This document shows positions 7,085 to 13,511 of a stretch of DNA of 14,108 nucleotides, in pieces (position 1 is the first letter of the stretch; each line of letters starts with the position of its first letter). The translations under genes were made by a program, and so were the position numbers. The stretch is taken from NCBI GenBank assembly GCA_937975745.1, contig CALJUK010000956.1:1-14108 (forward strand), in the 5' to 3' direction. This DNA is from an uncultured Planctomycetaceae bacterium. Its GTDB lineage: Bacteria; Planctomycetota; Planctomycetia; Planctomycetales; Planctomycetaceae. A model generated the notes under the pieces. That model was not told where the DNA came from. It saw nothing but the letters and a program-made list of their open reading frames with translations, and ran no database searches.

Positions 7085-8521
7085 CTCCCGAACCAGAGAG
7101 TAGCGTTCTTCTGCGAAGTCTTCCACTCGTTGGACATTGTCCGCGGTGATGGCCGGCAGAAACGGCCGCATGTGAACCTGGCCCGCGGCCGCATGGGCAT
7201 ACAGTGACGCTGTCACCTGAAACTTCTGCAGCACGCGTTGCGAGCGGATCAGATACTCGTGCAACTTGTCGGCGGGGACGGCCATGTCCTCGACGAGCGG
7301 TATGGGACGTGTCTCTCCCTTTAACTTGGACAGCAGCGGCACAACCGTACGAGGGAGGGACCACAGGAATTCGACATCTCGCGGCGTGTAGGCTTCCATT
7401 GCCACAATGGCCGAGCACTTTGCCGAATAGACCGCCTGGACCACCATCCGCAACCGGTTGCGGACCTGAGTATCGCTGAAGCCGATTTGCTCGACAATCA
7501 CAGCCGCTTCTGACGCCGGTGCGATGAGTTCTTCGAAACGCGGATCGGACTCGCGGGCCAGATTCAACAACCGCCGGTCCAGCAAATCGCAGGCACTCGG
7601 TTGCTGAGGTGTGACGGCCTGGACGGCACGGACGGCTTGCTCCAGATTGCCGAACAGAAGCAGGACAACACCTCGATGTGCCGGCAGGGGAGCGGTCAGC
7701 AGCGTCGCCGACGTGAACAGGCCCAGTGTCCCCTCAGAGCCGACCATCAACCGCTGCAGATGCAACCGGTCGTTCGTCCGGACACCCCGTAGAAAATAGC
7801 CACACGTATTACGCACCAACGGCGGCTGATACCGTTCGATCAGCGGGGCGTTGTCTTCGAGCAGCTTGGCGAGATGGCTGACAATGTTCCGCTTGGTCGA
7901 ATGCTCCGACTGTCCACCGTTTGAGCCGTTTCCTGCGGTCGATCCGTTGCCATCCCGATTGCTGCGGGACAGAAAGTCCAGGGACTCGGTTCCCGCGGAG
8001 AGGGATTCGCCGCTGGCCAAGACCAACTGGATGTTTTCAACGTGGTCGCGGGTAGAACCGACGCGGACAGAATGCGAACCGGCGGCGTCGATCGCCAGCA
8101 TGCTGCCGATGGTCGTGACTTCGATACTCGATGGATCGGGCGGGAAGTAGCGGCCTCGCTCGCTGAGATACTGATGGAGTTGTGCCCCGACAACACCCGC
8201 CTGGACCCGCACGCGCGCATCACTCTCAGAGACGATCTGATTCATATGCCGCGAGAAGTCGATGATCAGGCCCGGTCCCAGGGAGGCACCGGTAAGGCCG
8301 GTTCCCGCTCCACGCGGCGAGATGGGAATCCCCGTATCCTGGGCGTAACGGGCAATCGTGACGACATCGTCGTGATTCCGGGGGAATACGACGCCCAGCG
8401 GACTGACCTGGAACAAGCTGGCATCGCTGGAGAATAACTCGACGGCGATCGGATCGCAGCGAACCTCTCCCTCCAGTTGGCCGGCCAGGTCTTCGGTAAT
8501 CCTCCGTCGCAGTTCGTCCAC
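7082..8521 (-). CDS. N-terminal FAD-binding (GlcD-like) part of a YdiJ-type FAD/Fe-S oxidoreductase, ending at an in-frame TAG
   Basis: This 479-residue stretch is a FAD-linked oxidase of the GlcD / D-lactate dehydrogenase / D-2-hydroxyglutarate dehydrogenase superfamily. The PP-loop for FAD is ISPRGAGTGLTGASLGPG (67-84). Further family marks are FPPDPSS (126-132), the GSEGTLGLFT loop (261-270), and HAAAGQVHMRPF (443-454) near the substrate site. It stops just before the conserved SGEHGDG segment. A Gly/Ser/Asn-rich insertion (about 185-210) looks like a surface linker. The start is GTG 8521, with GAGG five bases upstream. It is the only usable start after the TGA of the preceding gene, 33 bases away. 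YdiJ-like enzymes oxidise D-2-hydroxyacids; the exact substrate here cannot be told. Together with 5537-7081 it forms one gene broken by TAG, a pseudogene unless the TAG is an error or is read through. Confidence 0.88.
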   Translation of the reverse strand: MDELRRRITEDLAGQLEGEVRCDPIAVELFSSDASLFQVSPLGVVFPRNHDDVVTIARYAQDTGIPISPRGAGTGLTGASLGPGLIIDFSRHMNQIVSESDARVRVQAGVVGAQLHQYLSERGRYFPPDPSSIEVTTIGSMLAIDAAGSHSVRVGSTRDHVENIQLVLASGESLSAGTESLDFLSRSNRDGNGSTAGNGSNGGQSEHSTKRNIVSHLAKLLEDNAPLIERYQPPLVRNTCGYFLRGVRTNDRLHLQRLMVGSEGTLGLFTSATLLTAPLPAHRGVVLLLFGNLEQAVRAVQAVTPQQPSACDLLDRRLLNLARESDPRFEELIAPASEAAVIVEQIGFSDTQVRNRLRMVVQAVYSAKCSAIVAMEAYTPRDVEFLWSLPRTVVPLLSKLKGETRPIPLVEDMAVPADKLHEYLIRSQRVLQKFQVTASLYAHAAAGQVHMRPFLPAITADNVQRVEDFAEERYSLVRE

Positions 8522-8554
8522 ACGGGCCTCAACGAATGCACAAAAGGCGCAGAA

Positions 8555-9040
8555 TCACGCACCTGCTGCGGGTGTCTCGCCAGCCGAGTGCTTCAGGCGA
8601 ATCGCCTCCTGGCGATAGCGTTCATTCAGTGACAGATCGAACTTCGAACGCTCCACTTCCGAGCCAGCATCGGCATAGCGCGCATGGCAGCGATAACAAA
8701 CGAGAACGTCCTTCTTGAAAGTGTATAACAGCAGGTCAGCGAAAGCGAAGGCCAGTAAGACTCCCAATGCCCAGATTGGCTCGTACATCGCCCAGGCAAT
8801 CGTACTGAGCAGAATCGCCAAACCGACCAACGCCACGCCCACTGTGGGGGGAAAGTCCTTCTGCCGCCATAAGTCCTCACACTCGCAGATCAAACAAGCC
8901 TTCAGCGGTCGGTGTGTCACGGCCTCGGCCGCCGGTGTCCGGGTCCAACTGCATTGCCGGCAGGCGAGCTGGGGAGTTTCTGCCGACGGTCGGTCCGAGT
9001 TGGTTGTCTTGCATTTCGGGCAGGCGTAAACGACACGCAT
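8555..9040 (-). CDS. Zinc-ribbon protein with two membrane helices, unknown function
   Basis: The predicted protein is 161 residues from ATG 9040. It begins MRVVYACPKCKTT, with cysteine pairs at 7/10 (CPKC) and 27/30 (CRQC) forming a likely rubredoxin-type zinc ribbon. A second cysteine group at 49, 52 and 54 (CLICEC) may pair with 115/118 (CYRC) across the membrane hairpin. Two hydrophobic segments lie at about 65-83 (VGVALVGLAILLST) and 88-107. The tail is charged and ends in Ala-rich sequence. An upstream in-frame ATG at 9082 would add 14 residues, but the 9040 start puts the zinc ribbon at the N-terminus and has GAAGA upstream. The gene lies 33 bases before the FAD/Fe-S gene and is probably in its operon. 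I do not recognise a named family; similar short zinc-ribbon membrane proteins are common as hypotheticals in planctomycetes. Confidence 0.75.
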   Translation of the reverse strand: MRVVYACPKCKTTNSDRPSAETPQLACRQCSWTRTPAAEAVTHRPLKACLICECEDLWRQKDFPPTVGVALVGLAILLSTIAWAMYEPIWALGVLLAFAFADLLLYTFKKDVLVCYRCHARYADAGSEVERSKFDLSLNERYRQEAIRLKHSAGETPAAGA

Positions 9041-9151
9041 GATGGTCTTCTTCGCTGTTGGACAGTGGATGCCGGGGATCAATGTTGAAGGACGTTTGAC
9101 GGACGAGCGGAACAGACGCTTTGCTCGACACTTCGAATCGAAGCCGAGACT

Positions 9152-9937
9152 TCACAGCGGCAAGTGGAGTTCCTGCCACAACAGGCGGGCCGTCAGTTCG
9201 CCAATGAATGTCATGATGACGCCGGCGAACAGCACGCCGGTCGCGGCCTGGGTGTTTCTGTACCGAAGAATCTGCCACGTCAGAGCGAACATGATCAGCG
9301 GCCCGACAACTCCCGCGGACCAGCGCAGTCCCAGCCAGATCCAGTGTGTCTGCGCGCTGAGTTCACTCCAGGCCACCGCCAGACACAACGCGGAAACAAC
9401 ACACCGCAGCCCGACCGCCAGTCCAAAGTACCAGGTCAAGGTTTGCAGCGGGCGGAGGGACATTGTCTTGGCCGTCAAATACCAGTGCCCCAGCAGCATT
9501 CCCGTCATGGCCGAGCCAAGCAAGGCGGCCGTCGAAAAGTCGGAGGCAACACGCAGCCAGGCGATTCCGGTTGCCGTTTCACGCCCCGCCAAGGGGGTTG
9601 ACCCGTCATTCAGAAAGGCCAGCATCGAGAGTGAAATCGCTGCGATGGTGTAGACGATGGTATTTCCCGCGGGCCGTCGCTGCAGAGTCCACATGACCGA
9701 CCCGACGTAGGCCAGGCAGGCCAGCAAGCCCGAGCCCATTACTCCGGGGGTCAACCAGCCCTCGACAGCCGCCGCGTTGCCGGAGAGCTTTCCGAAGGTC
9801 AGCAGGGCCACGACAGACAAGGCCATGACAAACATCATCTGGATGCGAAAGAAGCCGGCCGTCACCTCAGCCCGAGGCATGGCGACCCACATCATCGCAA
9901 TTCCAGCGATTAGTTGCAGACAAAACCACGCAATCAT
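9152..9937 (-). CDS. Polytopic (about 8-helix) membrane protein, unknown function
   Basis: This 261-residue protein is almost entirely hydrophobic. Probable helices lie at about 1-20, 29-49, 62-85, 91-109, 130-154, 164-190, 198-224 and 230-254. A notable conserved-looking segment is GMLLGHWYLTAKTMSLRPL (145-163), where His and Trp at the end of helix 5 are followed by a basic loop. Another is GLRCVVSAL in helix 6. There is no signal peptide other than the first helix, and no ATP, haem or metal motif that I can assign. AGGAG lies about 11 bases before ATG 9937, a fair ribosome site. It sits 68 bases after folE and about 110 bases before the zinc-ribbon gene, all in one direction, so co-transcription is plausible. 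The gene is real on frame, hydrophobicity and spacing; no function is proposed. Confidence 0.75.
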   Translation of the reverse strand: MIAWFCLQLIAGIAMMWVAMPRAEVTAGFFRIQMMFVMALSVVALLTFGKLSGNAAAVEGWLTPGVMGSGLLACLAYVGSVMWTLQRRPAGNTIVYTIAAISLSMLAFLNDGSTPLAGRETATGIAWLRVASDFSTAALLGSAMTGMLLGHWYLTAKTMSLRPLQTLTWYFGLAVGLRCVVSALCLAVAWSELSAQTHWIWLGLRWSAGVVGPLIMFALTWQILRYRNTQAATGVLFAGVIMTFIGELTARLLWQELHLPL

Positions 9938-10005
9938 GCGAATCGTTCACTCCTGCCTGTCGACAACCCGACGCTTCCGCCGATCGAGCGTCATCCGCGC
10001 GGCCG

Positions 10006-10647
10006 TTATTTGCGAGAATTGATGATCGCCATTGCTTCGGCCCGGCTCGCCTGATTCGACTTGAACAGCCCTCGGACGGCGGACGTGACGGTGAGGCTTC
10101 CCGGTTTGCGAATCCCGCGGATTGTCATACAGGTGTGTGTCGCCTCGATCATTATGACGACACCCTTGGCGTCCAGTTCGGTGGCTAGCAGGTCGGCGAT
10201 GGTGTGGGTCATCCGCTCCTGGACTTGCGGCCTGCGGGAGACTTCCTCGACAACACGGGCCAGTTTGCTCAGGCCGGCGACACGTCCGCGTGGAATGTAA
10301 CCGACGTGCGCCACCCCCATGAACGGAAGCAGATGGTGCTCGCACATGCTGGTGAAACTAATGTCACGGACCAGCACCAGTTCGTCGTATTCTTCCTGAA
10401 ACGACTTGGCCAGGTGACGCGCCGGGTTGAGATGCAGGCCGGAAAATAGCTCGGCATACATCCGGGCGACTCGAGCCGGCGTTTCCTGGATTCCTTCGCG
10501 ATCGGGGTCTTCGCCGACGGCGGACAGAATCTCGCGGACGGCTCGCTCGATCCGGGGAAGATCGACTTCGGATGAAATGTCTTTACATTCGGCCCCGCCG
10601 GCTTCCGAACAATCGCTGGCGGACGTTTTACTGAGTTGCTTGGTCAT
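10006..10647 (-). CDS. folE: GTP cyclohydrolase I FolE (type IA)
   Basis: FolE converts GTP to 7,8-dihydroneopterin triphosphate, the first step of tetrahydrofolate synthesis. Core motifs are complete: EDPDREGIQETPARVARMY (46-64), the zinc ligands Cys102 and His105 in SMCEHHLLPF, GLSKLARVVE (125-134), and Cys173 in ATHTCMTIRGIRKPGS, the third zinc ligand. The ending SAVRGLF.....SRAEAMAII is also typical. The length is 213 residues; the first 25 or so (MTKQLSKTSASDCSEAGGAE...) are a variable extension. The zinc cysteine pair marks it as the zinc-dependent type IA enzyme rather than FolE2. It is the first gene of the minus-strand run that continues through the moa genes. Both FolE and MoaA draw on GTP, but that does not prove joint regulation. 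Confidence 0.96.
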   Translation of the reverse strand: MTKQLSKTSASDCSEAGGAECKDISSEVDLPRIERAVREILSAVGEDPDREGIQETPARVARMYAELFSGLHLNPARHLAKSFQEEYDELVLVRDISFTSMCEHHLLPFMGVAHVGYIPRGRVAGLSKLARVVEEVSRRPQVQERMTHTIADLLATELDAKGVVIMIEATHTCMTIRGIRKPGSLTVTSAVRGLFKSNQASRAEAMAIINSRK

Positions 10648-10680
10648 CGGGCTCTCGGCATCGCGTGATGGGAACCGGGC

Positions 10681-10698
10681 CTGTCAGGACAGTGTCAA
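10681..10698 (-). promoter_or_regulatory. Candidate -35-like box and overlapping inverted repeat upstream of folE
   Basis: On the minus strand TTGACA (10698-10693) is followed one base further by the inverted repeat CTGTC-ct-GACAG (10692-10681), about 34-45 bases before the folE ATG. I do not see a convincing -10 hexamer at the normal distance (GTTCCC at 17 bases), so this is a weak promoter or operator candidate only. Confidence 0.25.
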
Positions 10699-10811
10699 TC
10701 AGTTCCATGCTGATCAGGACAATGCCGACAGGTCGGGGATTGGGGAGGGTCGGAAACTCCCTGTCCATCATAGGCGATCCGGGCCGACTGCCAAGGGAAC
10801 CGGCTCAATCC

Positions 10812-10840
10812 GCGCTGGCAACGGCCTGCGCTGGCAACGG
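10812..10840. repeat. 13-bp direct repeat in the spacer between folE and the PEP-CTERM gene
   Basis: gcgctggcaacgg occurs at 10812-10824 and again at 10828-10840, with a 16-base period. It lies just past the 3' end of the PEP-CTERM gene. No function is evident. Confidence 0.6.
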
Positions 10841-10859
10841 ACGTGTTGTTCAGCCGGCC

Positions 10860-11996
10860 TCACGGATTCCGCTTGCCAGTTCGTCGAGCCATGCACGCCA
10901 GGCCAAGACCTCCCATAAGCAGTAATGCCAGACTGGAAGGTTCCGGCACCACCGCATTGGGGACGACGGCGATGTCCCAGACCCCGTCAAACTTAGGGCC
11001 ACTTCCAGTCGGAGCCATCGGGTCATCGGGACCATTTTCCCGCGACGACGAGACGACTGTCCGAGCACCAGTAATCCGGTCAACACGAATCACACCCCGC
11101 AGAACGCTATTCGAAACACCAGACGTTCCGGAGTTGTCGATCGAAGAAACAACCAGAAAGTCCCCGTTGTTGTCAAAAGTCAGGCCCGTCTCGCCTGCCA
11201 GAGAGCCAAAGCCCACACCGCCCCCGTTGGGGATCACCGTCCGAAAACCGGTCGACTTATTCACCGAAACGATCCGGTTGCGATCAAGAAAATAGACGTG
11301 GTCGGTATCGCTGGGGTCGATAGCCAAAGAAATGAGATCGATGAAAAATGTCCCGGACCCGGCGCCGTCCCCCGTCACTTTTGTGCGGGCGCCTGTCACT
11401 GGATTGACACTGATAATCGAATCCGTGAACTCGTCATTCGTGAAAATGGTGCCGGCATGATCGACGACCAGCGACGTGCTGTTTGTCCAGTCCGGTCCGA
11501 CGTCATTGTTGTCAGAAATAATCGTCCGTGCACCGGTGACAGGATCGACCCGCATGACAACGTCCAGTCCGCGATCTGTCACCAGCAGGAAGCCGTCGTG
11601 ATCGAAGGCGAGGCCACGTGGATCGACAAAATCGGGCCCCGATTGTGAATCGCCCGAGACGATCGTGCGGTCTCCTGTCTCAGGATCCACCTTGAAAATG
11701 AACTGGCTTCCAGAAAACGAATCGCTGACACCGTAAATCACGTTGTTGGCATCCAAAACGATCGAGAACGGTGCCGGAGTGCTGACCCCACTGCCACGCA
11801 CACCCGTTTGAGAAATGACCGTTCGTTCTCCCGTCACCGGATTTACCAGGAAGATACCGTCCGTATTCAGATTGCTGACGATAATGTCTCCGGGTGATAG
11901 AAACCCGGCAGCGGACAGGTTCGGCAAGAGCAGCGAGGCCGTCAGGAACGCGAATGCCAACTGGCAACAAGTCCACCGATTCCAATGTGAACGCAT
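10860..11996 (-). CDS. Secreted PEP-CTERM protein with beta-propeller-like repeats
   Basis: The predicted protein is 378 residues from ATG 11996, chosen because GGAGGAA lies five bases upstream; a TTG six codons earlier lacks such a site. A signal peptide spans about residues 1-30 (MRSHWNRWTCC, hydrophobic core, LSAAG). The body carries six repeats centred on V-[D/N]-P-x-T-G-x-R-T-x-[V/I]-S, for example VDPVTGARTIIS, each preceded by strand-like segments such as GFLLVTD. This suggests an NHL/SMP-30-like six-bladed propeller. The C-terminus is a canonical PEP-CTERM sorting tag: VPEPSSLALL at about 350, a short hydrophobic helix, then a basic end (ARRTGKR). The family knowledge is that such tags are processed by exosortase for export to the surface or matrix; no exosortase is in the window. 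No active-site residues are evident, so the role is unknown. Confidence 0.9.
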   Translation of the reverse strand: MRSHWNRWTCCQLAFAFLTASLLLPNLSAAGFLSPGDIIVSNLNTDGIFLVNPVTGERTVISQTGVRGSGVSTPAPFSIVLDANNVIYGVSDSFSGSQFIFKVDPETGDRTIVSGDSQSGPDFVDPRGLAFDHDGFLLVTDRGLDVVMRVDPVTGARTIISDNNDVGPDWTNSTSLVVDHAGTIFTNDEFTDSIISVNPVTGARTKVTGDGAGSGTFFIDLISLAIDPSDTDHVYFLDRNRIVSVNKSTGFRTVIPNGGGVGFGSLAGETGLTFDNNGDFLVVSSIDNSGTSGVSNSVLRGVIRVDRITGARTVVSSSRENGPDDPMAPTGSGPKFDGVWDIAVVPNAVVPEPSSLALLLMGGLGLACMARRTGKRNP

Positions 11997-12001
11997 ACAA
12001 G

Positions 12002-12008
12002 TTCCTCC
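12002..12008 (-). promoter_or_regulatory. Strong Shine-Dalgarno site of the PEP-CTERM gene
   Basis: GGAGGAA on the minus strand lies five bases before ATG 11996. It is the best ribosome binding site in the window and decides the start over the TTG at 12014, which lies upstream of it. Confidence 0.8.
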
Positions 12009-12020
12009 AGACAAGATTAC

Positions 12021-12060
12021 ACTGGCTTTTTGGACAGAATTTTGAGCTGTTCAAACCAGT
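12021..12060 (-). promoter_or_regulatory. Nested hairpin in the PEP-CTERM gene leader
   Basis: On the minus strand the outer arms ACTGG (12060-12056) and CCAGT (12025-12021) enclose a second stem. That stem is TTTGAACAG pairing with CTGTCCAAA, eight pairs with one mismatch, around a nine-base loop. A three-base bulge separates the two stems. The element ends 12 bases before the Shine-Dalgarno site. No T-run follows, so it is not a typical terminator. It could be an mRNA-stabilising or regulatory leader structure, or an operator in DNA. Confidence 0.5.
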
Positions 12061-12098
12061 ATGGAAGTCCGGTGGGAGTGATTGCAATAATTTTTCGC

Positions 12099-12151
12099 AA
12101 AAAAAAAAGAAAAAAGTGCAAGTGCTAAATGTGACGAGTTGCAGGTGCACT
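12099..12151 (-). terminator. Possible intrinsic terminator after the LON-domain gene
   Basis: In the minus direction AGTGCA (12151-12146) and TGCACT (12120-12115) form a 6-bp stem with a 25-base loop. It runs straight into T6-C-T10 (12115-12099). It begins 100 bases past the LON-domain gene stop and before the PEP-CTERM leader. The T-tract is striking; the stem is short and the loop long, so the call is tentative. Confidence 0.4.
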
Positions 12152-12250
12152 GATTTCTTGTGGTGGAATTCCGGGTCGAGTCGTTCTCCACGGATCGACG
12201 CAGCCACACGGGGAAGTCGATTCTGCGCTCGCTGGAATGTCTCACCGTGG

Positions 12251-12949
12251 TCAGTTCACGCTGAACTTTGGCGGGAACGGGGGATCCGACGAATCGTCGG
12301 TCGGCGCGCGTCGGAGTTCCCGCAGAGACGTGAGCAAAAGTTCGCTCCGTTCGTCCGTGTCCAGCGACTCCAGGACACGCTGTCTGTCTGACGGCGGCAG
12401 CGGAAGTGCGAACGCCAGAATGTCACAGAGAACACCCAAGGGAAGGTCCGCATCGAGTGCCTGCACCAAATGCTGGTCGAGGTTCATTTCGGGGGACAAA
12501 CCGCGGAACTCGTCGATCAGTTCGGCCCGGCGGCGGTCACGGTCGATGTAACTCGTTTCGACGACCCGATCTTCCAGCACTTCCAAGCGAACTGTTCGGT
12601 AGGCGTTTTCATCGTCCAGTTGGGCCACAATCTTTGCCCGGCAGAGACCTCGCAGCATGACGTAAAAGCGTCCGTCCGGCAGACGTTCCAACGCAGAGAG
12701 ATGCCCCAGGCAGACCACATCGAAGACTTCGGCATGCTTTGTTTCGTACAGGGCTTCAAACCCCGGTTTGACCAGGCCCATCGCGATCAGGCGGTCACCG
12801 CTCCAAGCGGCTTCCACCATCTCCCGGTACCGAGGCTCGAAGATGTGCAACGGCAGCAGGATTTGGGGGAACAATACGGAGTTGGGAAGCGGGAACAGTG
12901 GAGCGTTCCCGTCGAAGTGTTCCAGTTCCCGCCCGGTTGGTTCGGTCAT
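12251..12949 (-). CDS. Stand-alone LON substrate-binding (N-terminal) domain protein
   Basis: This 232-residue protein matches the N-terminal substrate-binding domain of Lon proteases (LON/PUA-like fold), without an ATPase or protease domain. The opening LFPLPNSVLFPQILLPLHIFEPRYREMV (about 18-45) is the hallmark. LIAMGLVKPG, VVCLGHLSALERLPDGRFYVMLRGLCRAKI and a helical C-terminal half (LDQHLVQALDADLPLGVLCDILAFALPL) continue the family pattern. The start at ATG 12949 is eight bases after the DUF309 stop and gives the normal N-terminus; longer upstream readings overlap DUF309 and lack support. The tail PPFPPKFSVN is Pro-rich and probably disordered. Such proteins are often annotated as peptidase S16 lon domain protein, but they have no catalytic residues. 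The role is unknown; a peptide or protein-binding function is inferred. It probably forms an operon with DUF309. Confidence 0.92.
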   Translation of the reverse strand: MTEPTGRELEHFDGNAPLFPLPNSVLFPQILLPLHIFEPRYREMVEAAWSGDRLIAMGLVKPGFEALYETKHAEVFDVVCLGHLSALERLPDGRFYVMLRGLCRAKIVAQLDDENAYRTVRLEVLEDRVVETSYIDRDRRRAELIDEFRGLSPEMNLDQHLVQALDADLPLGVLCDILAFALPLPPSDRQRVLESLDTDERSELLLTSLRELRRAPTDDSSDPPFPPKFSVN

Positions 12950-12957
12950 GTGATCAA

Positions 12958-13356
12958 TCAGTCTGCCAGGTTTGAATTGCCAACCGGTTGGAGTTTCGGA
13001 ACACGATCGTCCTGGATTTCGACACCGGTCGGATAGACGTCCTTGGCATCGAGCAATTCCTGCATGCAATACGTGAAGTCGCGGCGAAAGCGGGCCAAAT
13101 CGATGCCCCAGCACTCGTCACCGTAGGGCTCCAGGTTCTTCATGGCCGAATCGTACAACTTGCGGGCGCCGCCCAGGTTCTCATTCCCGAAGTGAAACAA
13201 GGCTACGGCCGCTTGAATCAGTCCCTGCAGGAACTTCTTCTCGTCCCCGTGGTGGTCCGACCAGAGTTCTTCCAGAATGTCATGGCATTCAAAGAAGTCT
13301 TCTTCGTTGAAAAGCCGAATCCCTTCCAGGTATTGTTCCGGATAGTCCTGATCCAT
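12958..13356 (-). CDS. DUF309 family protein
   Basis: This small protein of 132 residues is all-helical by appearance. The DUF309 signature is clear: GIRLFNEEDFFECHDILEELW (about 12-32) followed by KKFLQGLIQAAVALFHFGNENLGGARKLY (about 40-68). The conserved Glu/His pair in FFECHD and the His in ALFHF could form a metal or polar site. The C-terminal end (YPTGVEIQDDRVPKLQPV) is less conserved. The family has no established biochemical role. The ATG at 13356 has no strong ribosome site. The gene overlaps nothing, is followed after eight bases by the LON-domain gene, and is divergent from nth. Confidence 0.92.
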   Translation of the reverse strand: MDQDYPEQYLEGIRLFNEEDFFECHDILEELWSDHHGDEKKFLQGLIQAAVALFHFGNENLGGARKLYDSAMKNLEPYGDECWGIDLARFRRDFTYCMQELLDAKDVYPTGVEIQDDRVPKLQPVGNSNLAD

Positions 13357-13438
13357 TGGGGCACTTCACCACCGATCGTGTCGCTTCATTCCACAGACCG
13401 CCATCGTCCTGACACGGGACGGGCGGCTGGTTGTCTGC

Positions 13439-13452
13439 CTCGAATATTCGAG
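13439..13452. promoter_or_regulatory. 14-bp perfect palindrome in the DUF309/nth divergent spacer
   Basis: CTCGAATATTCGAG is fully self-complementary. It lies 83 bases upstream of the DUF309 start and 60 bases upstream of the nth start, in the only divergent intergenic region of the window. The position fits an operator for a dimeric regulator, but no regulator is identified and a single short palindrome may arise by chance. Confidence 0.4.
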
Positions 13453-13511
13453 TGTAGGCAACACTGCGGGCGGGGTCCAGCCGCGCGAACTGCGGACAAC
13501 GGGAACTCAGT

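Noticed and set aside
5627..7207. A 526-codon plus-strand frame opposite the Fe-S part of the oxidoreductase
   Set aside because: It is the complement of a strongly conserved coding region with eight ferredoxin cysteines; the translation is Arg/Gln-rich with no domain.
10648..10859. A small gene in the spacer upstream of folE
   Set aside because: Short frames here have no ribosome site or recognisable sequence; only the short repeats listed are visible.
12950..13114. Upstream extension of the LON-domain protein by 55 residues
   Set aside because: It would overlap the DUF309 coding region, has no homologous look, and ATG 12949 gives the normal family N-terminus.
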